From CAVWDU01 sp963840725 (GTDB lineage Bacteria; Pseudomonadota; Gammaproteobacteria; Pseudomonadales; Halieaceae), in the NCBI GenBank assembly GCA_963840725.1, contig CAWIZY010000013.1:1-64000 (forward strand): a DNA stretch of 64,000 bases, given 5' to 3'. A program made the position numbers and the translations under genes. The notes under the pieces were generated by a model. The model was not told the origin of the DNA. It was given only the letters and a program-made list of their open reading frames with translations, and searched no databases. Numbering within the stretch: position 1 is the stretch's first letter; every line of letters begins with the position of its first letter. Of the stretch, positions 16,516-25,161 are shown piece by piece.

Positions 16516-17970
16516 TCATTTTTTCTCCATATCCACAATCCAGGTGTCCTTGCTACCGCCACCTTGAGAAGAATTCACCACAAGTGAGTTTTTGCGTAAG
16601 GCCACGCGGGTAAGGCCACCAGTAGTGACATGAGTATTGCGCCCACTCAAGATAAATGGGCGGAGGTCCACGTGGCGAGGCAGCACCTCCTGCCCTACTA
16701 CTGTGGGGACGGTCGATAAGCGGAGTGTTGGTTGGGCTATGTAGTTGCGAGGATTGGCGCGAATCAAGTCGGCAAATTTTGATCGATCAGAAGCGCTCGC
16801 TGATTGTCCCATGAGCATGCCGTAGCCACCTGACTCATTCGCAGGCTTGACGACCAGTTTATCGAGGTTGGCCAACACGTAATCCCGCTCGTCCTCGAAA
16901 ATGCAACGATAAGTTGGCACGTTAGGCAGTAGCGGTTCTTCTTTTAGGTAAAAACGAATGAAGTCAGGAACAAATGCGTACACCACTTTATCATCGGCCA
17001 CGCCGGCCCCAGGTGCATTTGCCAATCCCACGTTACCGGCTTTCCACGCGCGCATTATTCCGGGAACGCCCAGTTTTGATTCGGGTCGGAATACTTCTGG
17101 GTCAAGGAAGTCATCATCAATACGACGGTAAATGACATCTACTCGCTGGGCTCCATATACCGTCCGAATGTACACGCAATCCTTGTCATCCACGTACAAG
17201 TCTCGCCCCTCGACTAATTCACATCCCATCTCCTGTGCCAGATAGGCGTGCTCGAAGTAGGCCGAGTTATAGATTCCGGGTGTCAACACCACGATTTCAG
17301 GCCTTGAAGTGCGCCGAGGGGCTAGCCCTGCGAGAGTTTCTTGTAGTTGTGCGGCATAGCTATCGACAGGCAAGGGTCCATAGCGCTCGAACAATTCAGG
17401 AAACACCTGCTTTGTGACCAGCCGATTCTCCAACATGTAGGAGACCCCGGAAGGCACCCTAAGATTGTCTTCAAGTACATAGAAAGTGCCATTTTCATCG
17501 CGTACCAGATCAGAACCACAAACGTGTGCCCAGACCCCAAAAGCTGGAGATACTCTAGTGCATTGCGGGCGAAAGTTTTTCGACTCAGCCATAACTTCCG
17601 GCGGGAGAATACCTTCTGAGATCACCCGCTGATCGTGGTATATATCATCGATGAACATGTTCAGTGCGCGAACGCGCTGAATCAGCCCAGCTTTTACCTT
17701 GTCCCATTCCCGCCGGGGTATTATCCGCGGCAATATGTCAAAGGGCCAGGCTCGATCGATGGTTCCCTCGCCGTCGGCGTAAACGGTAAAGGTGATTCCC
17801 ATCTCCCGAATTGCGAGTTCTGCCGCTGCCTGGCGAGCGGCCAACTCAGTTTTATCTAGTTTACGCAGCAGTTGCAGAAGGGCCTTCGTGTGCGACCGTG
17901 CCCGCCCGCCTCGCGTGAGCGTTTCATCGAAAAATTTATCGACGGGATAGCTTGTTAGGTCGACTGGCAT
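16516..17970 (-). CDS. Circularly permuted ATP-grasp protein (DUF404/DUF407)
   Basis: A 484-residue protein matching the COG2308 group: N-terminal helical part with GITFTVYADGEGTIDRAWPF, then RALNMFIDDIYHDQRVI, VLEDNLRVPSGVSYMLENR (the ATP-grasp-like DN-R metal/nucleotide site), and LVVKPANESGGYGML (ATP-binding lysine and glycine loop). The family is predicted to ligate a carboxylate to an amine using ATP, by analogy with peptide ligases; the actual substrate is not established. It heads a two-gene operon with the alpha-E gene. The operon lies exactly between the two copies of the REP-transposase element and has lower GC than the surroundings. Confidence 0.9.
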   Translation of the reverse strand: MPVDLTSYPVDKFFDETLTRGGRARSHTKALLQLLRKLDKTELAARQAAAELAIREMGITFTVYADGEGTIDRAWPFDILPRIIPRREWDKVKAGLIQRVRALNMFIDDIYHDQRVISEGILPPEVMAESKNFRPQCTRVSPAFGVWAHVCGSDLVRDENGTFYVLEDNLRVPSGVSYMLENRLVTKQVFPELFERYGPLPVDSYAAQLQETLAGLAPRRTSRPEIVVLTPGIYNSAYFEHAYLAQEMGCELVEGRDLYVDDKDCVYIRTVYGAQRVDVIYRRIDDDFLDPEVFRPESKLGVPGIMRAWKAGNVGLANAPGAGVADDKVVYAFVPDFIRFYLKEEPLLPNVPTYRCIFEDERDYVLANLDKLVVKPANESGGYGMLMGQSASASDRSKFADLIRANPRNYIAQPTLRLSTVPTVVGQEVLPRHVDLRPFILSGRNTHVTTGGLTRVALRKNSLVVNSSQGGGSKDTWIVDMEKK

Positions 17971-18369
17971 TTTAAATTCCAGGTGGCACTGAGATAACCG
18001 GGAAGCATAAATTGTGCCAACGGCCAGGCATGGAGCAGCAGTAAGGCAGGTGCATCCGACGTCTGACGAGAAGCTCTCCAGAAAAATGCCGGGTGTTCTT
18101 GGGAAATAACTTATGAATCATTTGCTTACAAGGTAGCAGGCTCTAATCGTGGTATTTTATTACCCTAACGAGAGCTGTTCCCAGGGTCCCACAGAATTTT
18201 CGCGCAAATCGGTTTGCGGTCCGAAAAGGTTCAGCTCTGCTTGCACTGCACTAAAAAGGTGAACTTTCCCTGCTCGACGTTCATCTGATTTATCGTCCAT
18301 GATCAAGAAAATTGTAAAAATATCTCCAATACTACCAACCCCTATCTCGTTTTGGTCGGAAGCGGATAG
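17971..18369. other. Gene-free stretch upstream of the ATP-grasp operon
   Basis: This must hold the promoter of the minus-strand operon. On the minus strand 18160-18330 reads openly (for example ERRAGKVHLFSAVQAELNLF), but I cannot assign it to any family and it has no start of its own; it could be the tail of a lost gene. Confidence 0.45.
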
Positions 18370-18589
18370 AGCGGATAGTGGACACCCATCAATCATGCGG
18401 CAGCGGCTAGAAAAACATATAGCGCGAACACATCGCGGAGATTCATAAATCTCCCACCAGAACCGGCCAGCTCTGGCCAAACGCTTCGAGCATACAGCGG
18501 ACACCCATGAATCTCCCACCAGATCCCTGGTCACTGAGAGGCTGACGGCTAAGCTTGACATGTCTTACAGCCGCGCGATGTCGTCAAGT

Positions 18590-19043
18590 ATGACCATACG
18601 GTGCACCGCACGGATCTCACTCGGTGAAACTCCCTCATACCGTCCTATCGTTCGCTGTGTTCGCCGGGCCTTCCGGTATGGCGAGGACCATTGAACCCGG
18701 CAGGACTTCAATCTCAGACGAGCCAGGCGGGTCGACTGGCTGAAACGGTAAGCATCGGCCTTTGGCATCGAACTCTGTGCCTCCGTCATTATGAGCAGTC
18801 ACCATTACTGCAGGCCGTTGTGTCCGCTCGGGAAATCGGGGACTGATACTGCCAGACGCTGCGCCGGCGCTCGAACAGCTGTCGATAGATAGCCACCAGT
18901 GGATAGCACTGTTCTGCGACGGTCAGTCTTCTTCCTTTCAGGCCTTTGACGCACTGGCGCGCATGCCCAGTTACGCGGCCTTCTCAGGGCGATGCTGGGT
19001 TTAGGGCTCAGGCAAACTCGGTATTATCTACTACGCTGCTTGA
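18590..19043 (+). pseudogene. Remnant of REP-associated transposase with central deletion
   Basis: The stretch starts with ATGACCATACGGTGCACC, the counterpart of the copy 1 start. It carries several substitutions, indels and stops (for example TGA soon after GGCGAGGACCAT, and TAG after TGCTGGGTT). The HUH region is reduced to SSHHY-like remains and the centre is deleted. The 3' part (TGGATAGCACTGTTCTGCGA onward) corresponds to the C-terminal region of copy 1. No protein can be made. Confidence 0.8.
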
Positions 19044-19200
19044 GCCGCAATAATCGAGTTCATCAAGGAAACTGTGCTCCATACCTAGTGGTATCTCCGT
19101 ATCATTTGAGCTGGCGCTATCTATTGACACAGCTATTTTGCGGCGATCCATTAAGGTTTTACCAGTCTGCCAACCCCGCACTACCTTCGACCATTTTTCA

Positions 19201-19368
19201 CTGAGACACCTTCGGTCGCAATGCAACCCAAGTTGTGGGCTCCAGAGTAGCAGTGGAGAACTGATGGATGTCCCGTGATGAACCCTGAGACACCTTCGGT
19301 CGCAATGCAACCCAAGTTGCGGGCTCCAGAGTAGCAGTGGAGAACTGATGGATGTCCCGTGATGAACC
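19201..19368. repeat. Two tandem 84-bp copies within the element tail
   Basis: CTGAGACACCTTCGGTCGCA begins at 19201 and again at 19285; each copy ends in GTCCCGTGATGAACC. I find one mismatch between them (GTGGGC against GCGGGC). Copy 1 of the element has only one, more diverged, version at about 15387-15470. The duplication includes one right-end core (GGATGTCC) per copy. Confidence 0.9.
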
Positions 19369-19480
19369 ATGAACCCAAAAGGAGCATTGGGGAACTGATG
19401 GGTGTCCTATAATGAGCCCTGGGGAACTGATGGGTGTCCTATAATGAGCCACTATAATGAGCCCCTATAATGAGCCCTTT
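19369..19480. repeat. Right-end units of copy 2, each with a TATAAT
   Basis: Two full units GGGGAACTGATGGGTGTCC-TATAATGAGCC and two shortened CTATAATGAGCC units follow each other. TATAAT hexamers are at 19408-19413, 19440-19445, 19453-19458 and 19466-19471. They end 16 bases before the likely start codon of the desaturase gene, so this repeat is its immediate upstream region. Confidence 0.85.
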
Positions 19481-19486
19481 ACGGCA

Positions 19487-20527
19487 ATGGGGTTGTTCGA
19501 TTCTATGGGCGCAACACTGTTCAAGCGTGCGGAGGGTCGCTATTACCATGGCGGCGCCGTGCTGTATGCCGTGCTTGGCTACGGGCTGGCCCTTGCGGGC
19601 TTGTTCTCTGCCAGTCTGACGGTTCAGTTGTTGGCGACAATCCTGTTGGCCCACGCTATGGTGATCGCCGCCTACATGATCCACGAGTGCGCGCACAACA
19701 CGGTGTTTCGGAACAATGCGCATAACGCGTTTCTAGGCAGTGCATTGACCTGGATCTGTGGCGCCAGCTATGGCACCTACGAAGATATTCGCTACAAGCA
19801 TTTTCGTCATCACGTGGATAACGACGACGTGGTCTGGTTTGACTATGAGGCGTTCTTTCAGCGTCAACCTATGGTTTATCGGCTGACTCGCTGGCTGGAA
19901 TTCCTTTATATTCCGGCGCACGACCTGATCATGCATGTGATTCTGGTATTTGGCGCGTTCATTATTCCCCAGCGACGCCCGCAGCGCAGGCGCAACCTGG
20001 CTGTGATTGTGCTGAGAGGTGGGGCTTTTGGGCTATTGTTGTGGCTTTCGCCGATGGCGGGGCTTTGGTATTGCGTCGCCAACATGATGATGATTACGGT
20101 GCTCCGTTTCATGGACAGTCTGCAGCACGACTACCGTTATCACTTGAACCTGTTTACTACGGAGCGATCAGAGCACAAGGGCGATCTGGTCTGGGAGCAG
20201 GAACACACATTCAGTAATGTAATCGCCTTCAACCGTGAATGGCCCAACTGGCTGGTGCTCAACTTTGGCTATCACAACGCGCACCATGCGAAACCCACGG
20301 CACCCTGGTATCAGTTGCCTGCGCTGCACCGGGAGTTGTTCGGCGATGATCCGGCCAATATCATACCCCTGCGGTCGCAGTTCAAGTTGTTTCACCGCTA
20401 CCGGACCTACCGGATTTTCCACGACGCCCCCGGTCTACCTGATGTGAGTGGGCGCAGTTTCCTGCAGGCAGCGCAGGAGGCCAGAGTCACCGGTGGGAAT
20501 GCGGCCTCTTTCCTTACAGCGTTTTAG
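19487..20527 (+). CDS. Membrane fatty-acid desaturase family protein
   Basis: The three histidine boxes of membrane diiron desaturases are present: HECAH, HFRHH and HNAHH, set between hydrophobic helices (for example GGAVLYAVLGYGLALAGLF and the helix before MMMITVL). They hold the diiron centre that introduces a double bond, or another O2-dependent modification, into an acyl chain at the inner membrane. Length (346 residues) is usual. ATG at 19487 is chosen because the in-frame ATG at 19457 lies inside the mobile repeat; ATG at 19505 is also possible, and none has a good ribosome site. The exact substrate cannot be told; a hydroxylase or ketolase of the same fold is possible. Confidence 0.85.
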   Translation: MGLFDSMGATLFKRAEGRYYHGGAVLYAVLGYGLALAGLFSASLTVQLLATILLAHAMVIAAYMIHECAHNTVFRNNAHNAFLGSALTWICGASYGTYEDIRYKHFRHHVDNDDVVWFDYEAFFQRQPMVYRLTRWLEFLYIPAHDLIMHVILVFGAFIIPQRRPQRRRNLAVIVLRGGAFGLLLWLSPMAGLWYCVANMMMITVLRFMDSLQHDYRYHLNLFTTERSEHKGDLVWEQEHTFSNVIAFNREWPNWLVLNFGYHNAHHAKPTAPWYQLPALHRELFGDDPANIIPLRSQFKLFHRYRTYRIFHDAPGLPDVSGRSFLQAAQEARVTGGNAASFLTAF

Positions 20528-20775
20528 TGGCAGGCATGCACACACCCCAGATTTTACAGTCGCTCTGGGCAATGGAGCAGAGGCACCCGGATTTGCCCGC
20601 GCCCGATGCCTAATAAAAATTTGCCAGGATCGCCGGTGCGGGCTTTGACGGCCTGTACCTTGACCCGGATGTCACTGAGATTGATCATTGTCTCGCTTTG
20701 CGACCGCTGTCTGAACGCTATGGGCTCTGCCGCATGGTCAACGTTTTTCCCGTCAGCGTAGATGAACTTCAACCC

Positions 20776-21255
20776 CTACTTAGCCTCGAGGTCAGAACCC
20801 CGCCGGGCAATCACTGCGAGGCCTGCGTTGTCCAGATAAGCGCTGCCCAACAGCAGAAAAATGCCGAGGTGGAACAAGACGGATGCGCCGACGAGATGGG
20901 ATAGCTGCCAGATGGTCATGGACGAAAAGGTCATCATGGTTACGCCCAGCAGGTAGGCTGTGCTCAACCGGGCGGGCAGCGGCCACGCGTAGCGCCAAAG
21001 AACCACGATCATCGCCGCCACCACCAACGCAGCCTTGATCAGAGCCATGCCGCGCAGTACCAGAGCAAGATCGGGGTCAGCCTGCAGATAGGCAGTTGGA
21101 TCTCCGGCTAGCCATGCGGTCAGGGTAGCGGCCAGGCAGCTCCCGATAAGGCCGAGTCGCCACATGATCGGTTGCGAGAGCGGCGTCTCCCGGCCACCGC
21201 GCGAATTGGCCACCAGTGCGTTGAGTGGTGGTGATCTCAGTATCTGAATCGACAT
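20776..21255 (-). CDS. Four-helix membrane protein of unknown function
   Basis: ATG at 21255 is preceded by AGGAG at ideal spacing, which decides against the longer frame from 21309. The protein (159 residues) has four hydrophobic segments: LGLIGSCLAATLTAWLAG, GMALIKAALVVAAMIVVLW, LSTAYLLGVTMMTFSSMTIW and VLFHLGIFLLLGSAYL. I recognise no family signature. It is convergent with the desaturase gene and lies 90 bases from the lipoprotein hydrolase gene on the same strand, so co-transcription is possible. Confidence 0.7.
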   Translation of the reverse strand: MSIQILRSPPLNALVANSRGGRETPLSQPIMWRLGLIGSCLAATLTAWLAGDPTAYLQADPDLALVLRGMALIKAALVVAAMIVVLWRYAWPLPARLSTAYLLGVTMMTFSSMTIWQLSHLVGASVLFHLGIFLLLGSAYLDNAGLAVIARRGSDLEAK

Positions 21256-21344
21256 AAAGAAACTCCTGCGATGGCCGACAGAATAGCCATGCAACGATCT
21301 GGAGTGCACGCTGATTAAAGTGCCACTCGCCCGTGGCCCGCGAG

Positions 21345-22460
21345 CTACAGCGATTCTTCCAGGTAGCGCAGTAGCGCCTCGACCAGCGCCTCTCGCGGGT
21401 AGTCGTTGCGGTTGATAATGGTGCCGCCGGCCAATGGATGGCTCCTGGCGACTGCGACCGCGATGGCCCAGTGGTCCGCGTTTACCAGCGCCAGTGTTGT
21501 CGATCCAGGGATGATCTGATCGGAGGCGATGACCTGCGTGTCATTGCGGATGTCCTTCTGCCCGAGTAGCAGCCAGGAGTTTTTGAGGCCCCAGGAAACC
21601 CGATCCTCTTCGGGAAACGTCACCAGTGAGTAGAAACGCACGTTAGCGGGCAGGGGATTGTCTTGCAGCCATTGTTCGCGTAAGTCGGTTCGCAGACTGG
21701 CGACGGCATCGTTGTCGCCGGCTTCTTCTTCACAAGCCGAGCCGGGCACCACGGTGAGCATGTTCGCCTGGGCCTGAGAGGCGTCATTGGCGAGCGGTGA
21801 GCCGTGCACCGCACCGGCCATGCTTACCACCGCCGCCACGCGTTCAGCCACTTCTGGATAGGAAACCACGGCCTCAAGAATATCCGGTGCGCCTTTGGAG
21901 TAGCCCACCAGAACGACAGGTCGACCCGCATCCGCCGCCGGCAGCGCCGCTATATAGTCGCGTATCATCCTGGCGTTATTACTGGTGCTGGAGAGGCCGT
22001 CCACAGGGACCATGCGCACTTCGTAGCCAAACTGCGCCACGTGTTTGGGCACACTGTAGGTCAGGTCGAGAAAGTGCTCGAAGCAGTTCCAGCCCAGGCC
22101 GGGCACAAACAACATCAGCAATTCCTGCTCGGAGCTGCCCAAATCGACGGGCTCACCGGTTGCTCCCGTTTCGGCACCGGTGATGCGCAGGGCGTCCGCG
22201 CAGCTGCGCCAGTCGGGGACAGTTTCCTTGCGCGCTTCCAGAACGGCACAGTAGATTTCCTCGAACCGGCCCCGGTCGTCGGTAACCCCAGTGCTAGCCA
22301 TGACTGACTGAAACAGGGCAAGGTTCTCCTCGGCACTGGGTTGCTCAGGCACCGGGGTGGAGGCGCAGGCGCTAATCAGTAGGACCATTAAGGCCAGTTG
22401 GGCAAGTCGTATCAGCAGGGAGAGTGATTTGAGCATGGGCTTATGATAATCCCTTTTCAT
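21345..22460 (-). CDS. Lipoprotein with alpha/beta-hydrolase fold
   Basis: The N-terminus carries a lipoprotein signal (hydrophobic LIRLAQLALMVLLISAC, lipobox ending at Cys) and so anchors the protein in a membrane facing the periplasm. The body shows the nucleophile elbow GYSKG (G-x-S-x-G) in the centre and a late ALVNADHWAIAV, giving Ser and His of a triad; the acid is not certain. LFVPGLGWNCF forms the expected oxyanion region. It is probably an esterase or lipase-like hydrolase of unknown substrate. Starts at 22460 and 22436 both give a signal peptide. Confidence 0.72.
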   Translation of the reverse strand: MKRDYHKPMLKSLSLLIRLAQLALMVLLISACASTPVPEQPSAEENLALFQSVMASTGVTDDRGRFEEIYCAVLEARKETVPDWRSCADALRITGAETGATGEPVDLGSSEQELLMLFVPGLGWNCFEHFLDLTYSVPKHVAQFGYEVRMVPVDGLSSTSNNARMIRDYIAALPAADAGRPVVLVGYSKGAPDILEAVVSYPEVAERVAAVVSMAGAVHGSPLANDASQAQANMLTVVPGSACEEEAGDNDAVASLRTDLREQWLQDNPLPANVRFYSLVTFPEEDRVSWGLKNSWLLLGQKDIRNDTQVIASDQIIPGSTTLALVNADHWAIAVAVARSHPLAGGTIINRNDYPREALVEALLRYLEESL

Positions 22461-22811
22461 CCGGCGGCCTAGTTGTCTCGCTCGCCGATTAGCCCTCTGC
22501 CGCCGGACAGGGTGTTCGTAGCTCAGGGGCGGTTCGCTTGCTTTCTCACCAGCCATGAGCCAGCAGGCGTTCCACGACAAAAGCGTGCCAGGGTAGAGCC
22601 GCTCGCTGCCTGTTTAGGGCTCAATGTGGCGGTCTTCCGCCGGGTTGCATCGCAGCGCTACATAGCAATCATATTGTTCGCGGCCGTTGCTTGATCGCAA
22701 ACCTGAGTACCCAGTTCCTGTAATTGATCCAATCGGTCTCGAGTTTGGCATGCTGGTAATTGCAATCAGTTTCAGTAGACTGAAGGTTTAAGTTGGGCCG
22801 TAACCAGCGCT

Positions 22812-23480
22812 ATGCCAGATTTTAACGCCAAAAAAGTTGCAGACATCCACCAGCATCTGCATAGCCATCTGCCTTCCGAGTCTGCGTTGCGCGTAAAGGC
22901 ACTGGAGACATTGCTGGTCGAGAAAGGTTTGGTTAATCCGCAAACCATTGATGCCTGGGTCGAGGCCTATACTGATGAGATTGGGCCCAAACGAGGCGCC
23001 AGGGTGGTGGCCAGGGCCTGGTGTGACCCCGACTATAAGGCCCGTCTGCTCAAGGACGCTCCCGCAGCGATCGATGAATTCGGTTATCTCGGCAAAGCCA
23101 CAGCGCACCTGAAAGTGGTTGAAAACTCCCCGACGGTGCACAACCTTGTGGTGTGCACGCTCTGCTCCTGTTATCCGTTTTCAATTCTTGGTATTGCCCC
23201 TGCCTGGTACAAAGCCGCTGCTTATCGTTCACGGGCGGTGCGTGACCCACGCGGGGTATTGAGCGAATTTGGCGTGGAGCTCGATGCGAATGTGGAGGTG
23301 CGTGTGTGGGACAGCACTGCGGAGCTGCGTTACATGGTATTGCCACAACGCCCTGCAGACACTGCGGACATGAACGAAGAGCAATTGGCGGGTTTGGTGT
23401 CGAGAAATTCGATGATCGGCACAGACCGCGATGTTGGCTGGCGCGCTGAAATACTGCGAATTAACCGGACAGGACACTAG
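22812..23480 (+). CDS. nthA: Nitrile hydratase alpha subunit, cobalt type
   Basis: The metal site VCTLCSCYPF is clear near residue 115; a Thr between the first two Cys (CTLC) marks the non-corrin cobalt type, whereas iron enzymes have Ser. Downstream WYKAAAYRSRAVRDPRGVL is conserved in all alpha subunits. With the beta subunit it hydrates nitriles to amides in the cytoplasm; the two outer cysteines of the motif are oxidised to sulfinic and sulfenic acid in mature enzymes. Length (222) is normal. The beta-subunit gene starts four bases after the stop, and the accessory gene follows, the usual operon order for one class of these enzymes. Confidence 0.96.
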   Translation: MPDFNAKKVADIHQHLHSHLPSESALRVKALETLLVEKGLVNPQTIDAWVEAYTDEIGPKRGARVVARAWCDPDYKARLLKDAPAAIDEFGYLGKATAHLKVVENSPTVHNLVVCTLCSCYPFSILGIAPAWYKAAAYRSRAVRDPRGVLSEFGVELDANVEVRVWDSTAELRYMVLPQRPADTADMNEEQLAGLVSRNSMIGTDRDVGWRAEILRINRTGH

Positions 23481-23484
23481 CCCC

Positions 23485-24150
23485 ATGGATGGAATTCATG
23501 ATCTGGGGGGAAAGCAGGGCTACGGTCCGATCGCAGTCGACGACAGTGAGTCGCCTTTTCATCACGACTGGGAGGGGCGCGAGTGGGGCATAGCGCAGTG
23601 CGCCCGTACGCCCGGGATTACCATCGACTGGTGGCGATATTGCCGTGAACTGATTCTGCCAGAAGACTATTTGGGACGGCCGTATTTCGATTCATGGGCA
23701 CAAACCGATTTCGCGACATTCATCGAGGCAGGCTGGATGACGTTGGCGGAGATCAGTGCCGCAAGCTCTGCTGCCGATCACCCGCGCCTCGTGCCCGGGA
23801 TGCCGGCGATGACGCTGCAACAGGTACTGCAGGAGGATCGCGATCACGCGGTTCGCTTCGATGCCGCCGTGGACAGCTCGCCTGCATTCGAGGTCGGTCA
23901 ACCGGCGATGACGGTGAGGCAGGGTAGCGACGGCCATTCTCGATTGCCGCAGTATGCCCGCGCTCGCCGGGGCACGGTGCAGGCCTATAACGGCGCCCAT
24001 GTTTTTCCCGATCTTTCCGCCGCCGGCCAGGAGACCCATCAACACTGTTACAACGTAATGTTTACTGCCGCTGAGCTTTGGCCGGAAGCGGCTGACAGCC
24101 GTGACAAGGTTTACCTTGATCTCTGGGAGAGTTACCTCACAAAGGTTTGA
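23485..24150 (+). CDS. nthB: Nitrile hydratase beta subunit
   Basis: From ATG 23485 the protein begins MDGIHDLGGKQGYGPI, the classical start of nitrile hydratase beta subunits (MNGIHDxGGxxGxGPI). The C-terminal domain has the SH3-like fold signature YARARRGTVQAYNGAHVFPD and HCYNVMFTAAELWPEA. It forms the heterodimer and active-site channel with the alpha subunit. An earlier in-frame ATG at 23431 overlaps nthA and is unlikely to be used. Confidence 0.95.
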   Translation: MDGIHDLGGKQGYGPIAVDDSESPFHHDWEGREWGIAQCARTPGITIDWWRYCRELILPEDYLGRPYFDSWAQTDFATFIEAGWMTLAEISAASSAADHPRLVPGMPAMTLQQVLQEDRDHAVRFDAAVDSSPAFEVGQPAMTVRQGSDGHSRLPQYARARRGTVQAYNGAHVFPDLSAAGQETHQHCYNVMFTAAELWPEAADSRDKVYLDLWESYLTKV

Positions 24151-24513
24151 ATGATGACTGAGACAGATGCTGCCATGCTGAAGCCCCTTATGGCAGTCGA
24201 CGGTAAACCGGCGTTCGAGGAACCCTGGCAGGCAGAAGCCCTCGCAATGGCCGATACGCTCGTCCAGAATGGTCTTTTCAGCGCGAGCGCCTGGTCGGAA
24301 TCACTGGGTGCAGCGCTGGCATCAGCCGCCGCCTCCGGTCTCGCCGACACCCAGGAAACCTACTATGCCTGCGTTTTGATAGCGCTGGAATCTCTGGTTT
24401 CGGCCAACAGCGACATAGACGAAAGTGCGATGACGGAAACACGTGAGGCTTGGGAGTCGGCTTACCGGTCCACACCCCACGGACAGCCTGTGAGCTTCAA
24501 GAAAAAGCTGTGA
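24151..24513 (+). CDS. Nitrile hydratase accessory (activator) protein
   Basis: A 120-residue protein that starts directly after the nthB stop, with AAAGG upstream. FEEPWQAEALAMADTLVQNG and ETYYACVLIALESLVS are the conserved segments of the small accessory proteins (P14K/NhlE type) that load cobalt into the alpha subunit by subunit swapping. They resemble the N-terminus of the beta subunit, as expected. Its presence supports a cobalt enzyme. It ends the operon. Confidence 0.9.
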   Translation: MMTETDAAMLKPLMAVDGKPAFEEPWQAEALAMADTLVQNGLFSASAWSESLGAALASAAASGLADTQETYYACVLIALESLVSANSDIDESAMTETREAWESAYRSTPHGQPVSFKKKL

Positions 24514-24702
24514 CTGTGGTCCCTGTTCGTCGTCACCATTCAATTATAGTTGTTGAGAATCCACTCGATGACCTGAGACGCCGGTTACACTTGCCGATTG
24601 CGCACGAAACTGCCGGGCCTGGTTTGCAAATAGACTTGTGTGCCCAAGGTATGACGGTATTATGAAGTCGTGGAGCCGGAAACTGACACTTGAGGAACAA
24701 AA

Positions 24703-25095
24703 ATGACACATGCCATTATCGGGGTGACTCTCCTTCTGCTAGCGGCCCTTCCCGCGCAGGCGGCGGAGAGTATTATGGGCCGTCTACTCAATGCAGAACT
24801 AACCGTATACGAGCAGCAGCAACGCAGTGTGCTCAACGCGGTGGTTCGGGTGAACGATGGCAGCTACATTCTGGTCAATTGTGATCTCCACGACAATGAT
24901 CCTCAACCTGCAGTGGATCTGCGGGAGGCGCAGGCCCTGATGCGCGCCTATATCGCCGGGGGTTCACGGACTACGATTGAGGCGACGGTAGAAAAGAGCA
25001 CATCACTGACCGGCTTTCCTACCTATAACATGAAATCCTGGAAGATGCCGATACCCGGGGTTGATGCCTACAGCTTCCGCTGCGGACCCAGGTAG
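24703..25095 (+). CDS. Small secreted protein of unknown function
   Basis: It starts with a clear signal peptide (IIGVTLLLLAALPAQA, cleaved before AES) and ends after about 110 mature residues with two cysteines (NCDLHDN and FRCGPR) that could form a disulphide. GAGGAA seven bases before the ATG is a good ribosome site. No known family is recognised. It is separated from the nitrile hydratase operon by about 190 bases and convergent with the sulfatase gene. Confidence 0.62.
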   Translation: MTHAIIGVTLLLLAALPAQAAESIMGRLLNAELTVYEQQQRSVLNAVVRVNDGSYILVNCDLHDNDPQPAVDLREAQALMRAYIAGGSRTTIEATVEKSTSLTGFPTYNMKSWKMPIPGVDAYSFRCGPR

Positions 25096-25161
25096 CGACT
25101 CGAAGAAGCCATGTCAAAGCGTGGTGTGCCAGACTCGAGGCGCAGTTATGGACACACAGAT

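Larger units (their letters stand above)
18370..19480 (+). mobile_element. REP-associated transposase element, copy 2 (internally deleted)
   Basis: Same order as copy 1: left units with GGACACCCAT at 18380 and 18499, the conserved GAGGCTGACGGCTAAGCT leader (18539 on), a decayed transposase reading region, the conserved non-coding tail (19015-19260) and right-end units with inverted core to about 19480. About 570 bp of the transposase centre is missing relative to copy 1: after the stretch matching 14427-14445 it jumps to the stretch matching about 14997. It is thus a non-autonomous, MITE-like derivative. Confidence 0.75.

Noticed and set aside
19181..19452. Minus-strand frames with duplicated peptides (HQFSTATLEP and similar)
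   Set aside because: They are translations of the 84-bp tandem duplication.
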